Shown piece after piece: positions 6,071 to 7,465 of a DNA stretch of 7,465 bases. The notes under the pieces are model-generated. The model was not told the DNA's origin, searched no databases, and saw only the letters and a program-made list of their open reading frames with translations. The stretch is from an uncultured euryarchaeote (GTDB lineage Archaea; Thermoplasmatota; Poseidoniia; Poseidoniales; Thalassarchaeaceae). The DNA is taken from contig CALCOR010000271.1 of the NCBI GenBank assembly GCA_937897085.1, positions 1-7,465 on the forward strand, read 5' to 3'. A program made the position numbers and the translations under genes. Position 1 is the first letter of the stretch, and each line of letters opens with the position of its first letter.

Positions 6071-7465
6071 TCACTCGTGAGGCGCCCAGTATCCTGATTC
6101 GTCGCGGGACCACCAAACGTCACTGTTCTCAGGCCATTCGAGCCACTCGATGCCATCGTCGTCAACCTCGCCCTGAGTCTCCTCGTGAGGTGCTTCGTAA
6201 TCCTCTGTCACCACTCCTTCCGAGGCATCCTCAGCCCAATTCTCAGCAGCTTCATCGACCACCTGCAGTGCTTGGTCCAACTCCCCACCGCTCGCTCGCT
6301 TGCGCTTAGGTTTGCGCGAGTTAACAGTGACTGCAACGACCAGACCGACAATCACCAGAATCGCCAGTGCAATCGCCACCCACAGGAACGTCGGCAACCC
6401 AGAGCTGGATCCATCACCTCCGGTTGCGGGTCCGGTCCAGATTTCAGTGGGGCATCCATTCGCCAGTGAGGAGGAGTCGGCGGGGCACTTGTCAGGCGCG
6501 GTTGCTCCTGGGATGAATTCCCCTGGCCAGCCGTACTGCCGGCTTGAGTTCCATTCCGGGTCGTCCCAGTTGTCATAGAATCCATCGCCATCGCTGTCAA
6601 CCCATTGTGTTGAATCGTAGATCAACGCGTCGGCGCCATCGTCCACCCTCCAGATACTGTCGGGGTCGCTGAATCCGTCGCCATCGGTGTCCGGGCATCC
6701 TCGCCGGTCGCCGGTTGAATTACCAACTCTGTTCCTGCAGTGGTCACCGTTCGTGCCAGAAGAGTTGTCCCCCATGCCGTCGCCATCGGTGTCCCTCGTC
6801 TGGGTGGGGTCGTTGGGGAAATCGTCGTACGGGTTGTTGACTCCATCGCCATCGTCGTCACGCTGACTGTCGGAGCACCCGTACCAGTCGACCATCGCCA
6901 CCTCGGAAGTGGGGGTGTCCGGGCAGTCGTCATAGGCATCGTTGATACCGTCAAAATCGCTATCCCGTTCGGATGGTCCGCATCCGTCTTCGTTCACATC
7001 ATCTATCTCGTGAGGGGGTGTTTCGAGGCAGTCATCAGGGTTGTTCCCTTCCCATCGGTCTCCGTAGCCGTCGCCATCGTCGTCCTCCCATTGGGTCGAA
7101 TCGCCGGGGAAGTCGTCATCGATGTCCGCATAACCATCACCATCGGAATCAGGGCATCCCACGCGCCCCAGTTCAGTGGATGTGCCGGCTAGCAGCGGAC
7201 ATGAGTCAGGCAGGGTCCCCATCTGCTGGTCCGCGAAGCCATCCCCGTCCGTGTCCGACCACTTGAACGGATCATCAGGCCAGGCGTCACCCCGCTCATC
7301 GACCCTGAGCAGGCCATCATCGTCTAGGAAGTAACTGTGGTTGTCGCCGTATCCGTCTCCATCGGTGTCGGCCCATTGGTGGTGGTTGAGGGGGAACGCA
7401 TCAGCCCCATCGTCAGTCAGCCAGTCGCCATCCTCGTCAGACCACCCATCACCGTCGGTGTCCGG
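6071..7465 (-). CDS. Surface protein with thrombospondin type 3-like calcium-binding repeats, membrane anchor and acidic tail (5' end missing)
   Basis: The frame is open to the right edge, giving the last 464 residues. An ATG at 7220-7222 is internal, because the same repeats continue upstream of it. Residues 1 to about 299 are an extracellular array of Asp-rich loops of the D-x-D-G-D-G type (DTDGDG, DSDGDG, DDDGDG), often preceded by FP-x-D-x-T-Q-W, as in thrombospondin type 3 and related calcium-binding repeats. Ten cysteines occur as five pairs 11-16 residues apart, mostly of the form CP...GC. A Gly/Ser linker leads to one membrane helix (about residues 358-381, LPTFLWVAIALAILV and following), then the basic stop-transfer RKPKRKR. 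A cytoplasmic acidic tail of about 70 residues ends in a tryptophan-rich motif. The topology is therefore outside-to-inside with a C-terminal anchor rather than an archaeosortase signal. The likely role is adhesion, envelope structure or substrate capture, but no catalytic domain is visible in this part. The signal peptide would lie outside the window. Confidence 0.85.
   Translation of the reverse strand, partial: PDTDGDGWSDEDGDWLTDDGADAFPLNHHQWADTDGDGYGDNHSYFLDDDGLLRVDERGDAWPDDPFKWSDTDGDGFADQQMGTLPDSCPLLAGTSTELGRVGCPDSDGDGYADIDDDFPGDSTQWEDDDGDGYGDRWEGNNPDDCLETPPHEIDDVNEDGCGPSERDSDFDGINDAYDDCPDTPTSEVAMVDWYGCSDSQRDDDGDGVNNPYDDFPNDPTQTRDTDGDGMGDNSSGTNGDHCRNRVGNSTGDRRGCPDTDGDGFSDPDSIWRVDDGADALIYDSTQWVDSDGDGFYDNWDDPEWNSSRQYGWPGEFIPGATAPDKCPADSSSLANGCPTEIWTGPATGGDGSSSGLPTFLWVAIALAILVIVGLVVAVTVNSRKPKRKRASGGELDQALQVVDEAAENWAEDASEGVVTEDYEAPHEETQGEVDDDGIEWLEWPENSDVWWSRDESGYWAPHE
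6569..7465 (-). repeat. Array of Asp-rich calcium-loop coding repeats
   Basis: The plus strand repeatedly shows variants of CC(A/G)TC(G/A/T)CCATCGGTGTC, for example near 6677, 6777 and 7349, which encode D-T-D-G-D-G loops on the minus strand. Related forms with CATCGTCGTC (DDDGDG) occur near 6843 and 7070. The copies differ at many third positions and in loop spacing (about 22-40 codons), so this is an old, diverged protein repeat rather than a recent tandem duplication. It continues past the right edge. Confidence 0.8.

Noticed and set aside
6016..6165. N-terminal extension of 50 residues on 3-hydroxyacyl-CoA dehydrogenase.
   Set aside because: It overlaps the surface-protein gene and precedes the normal family N-terminus MNIECIAVIGAGQMG; without it the length is exactly typical.
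6512..6522. The 11-mer GAATTCATCCC at 21-31 recurs inverted at 6512-6522.
   Set aside because: It is short, falls within two unrelated coding regions, and is plausibly a chance match.
6071..7222. Complete 383-residue surface protein starting at ATG 7220-7222.
   Set aside because: The frame remains open to 7465 and the calcium-loop repeats continue upstream of this Met, so the true start is outside the window.
6740..7266. Long plus-strand frames opposite the repeat-rich gene, including a Val/Ile-rich 150-residue one.
   Set aside because: They arise from the biased Asp/Gly codons of the repeats read backwards (GTC, ATC become Val, Ile) and show no independent gene features.
6569..7465. CRISPR-like or satellite tandem array.
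   Set aside because: Repeats are diverged at the DNA level, have codon periodicity and encode D-x-D-G-D-G loops, so they are protein repeats.

Overview
The window looks like a piece of a marine planktonic archaeal genome, most likely Marine Group II or a related Thermoplasmatota lineage. This rests on an archaeal-type hypusine-bearing initiation factor 5A, the C-terminus of a TrmY-like SPOUT tRNA methyltransferase, Shine-Dalgarno motifs (AGGTG, GAGGAG) that fit the archaeal 16S tail, and a large acidic surface protein built of Asp-rich calcium-type repeats with a C-terminal membrane anchor. The lineage is inferred from gene content and protein style, since no rRNA or marker tree is available.

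Layout. The extreme left (1-228, plus strand) is the 3' end of a trmY-like gene. All other genes are on the minus strand, so in transcription order they run from right to left. First is a thrombospondin type 3-like repeat surface protein (7465 to 6071, 5' end cut by the window). It is followed by 3-hydroxyacyl-CoA dehydrogenase (6015 to 5164), translation factor 5A (5105 to 4719), an OPT-family oligopeptide transporter (about 4603 to 2156), an EamA/DMT-family membrane transporter (2143 to 1178) and the SurE phosphatase (1174 to 233). SurE meets trmY tail to tail with only 4 bases between the stop codons.

How the genes fit together. OPT, EamA and surE are separated by 12 and 3 bases. The Shine-Dalgarno sequences of EamA and surE sit on or just before the stop codon of the preceding gene, so these three are probably co-transcribed and translationally coupled. 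The peptide transporter, the beta-oxidation dehydrogenase and the large surface protein suit a heterotroph living on proteins and lipids. Factor 5A and TrmY are translation housekeeping genes. The only long non-coding gap (about 115 bases, 4604-4718) lies ahead of the OPT gene. It holds a perfect 19-base odd palindrome that can fold into a hairpin covering the proposed ribosome binding site, which makes it the best regulatory candidate here.

I see no RNA genes, insertion sequences, CRISPR array, attachment sites or phage genes. Most of the window is ordinary core genome. The unusual points are the OPT leader palindrome, the Cys-pair ladder and tryptophan-rich tail of the surface protein, the Cys-to-Ala change in TrmY, and lineage-type insertions in SurE and OPT.
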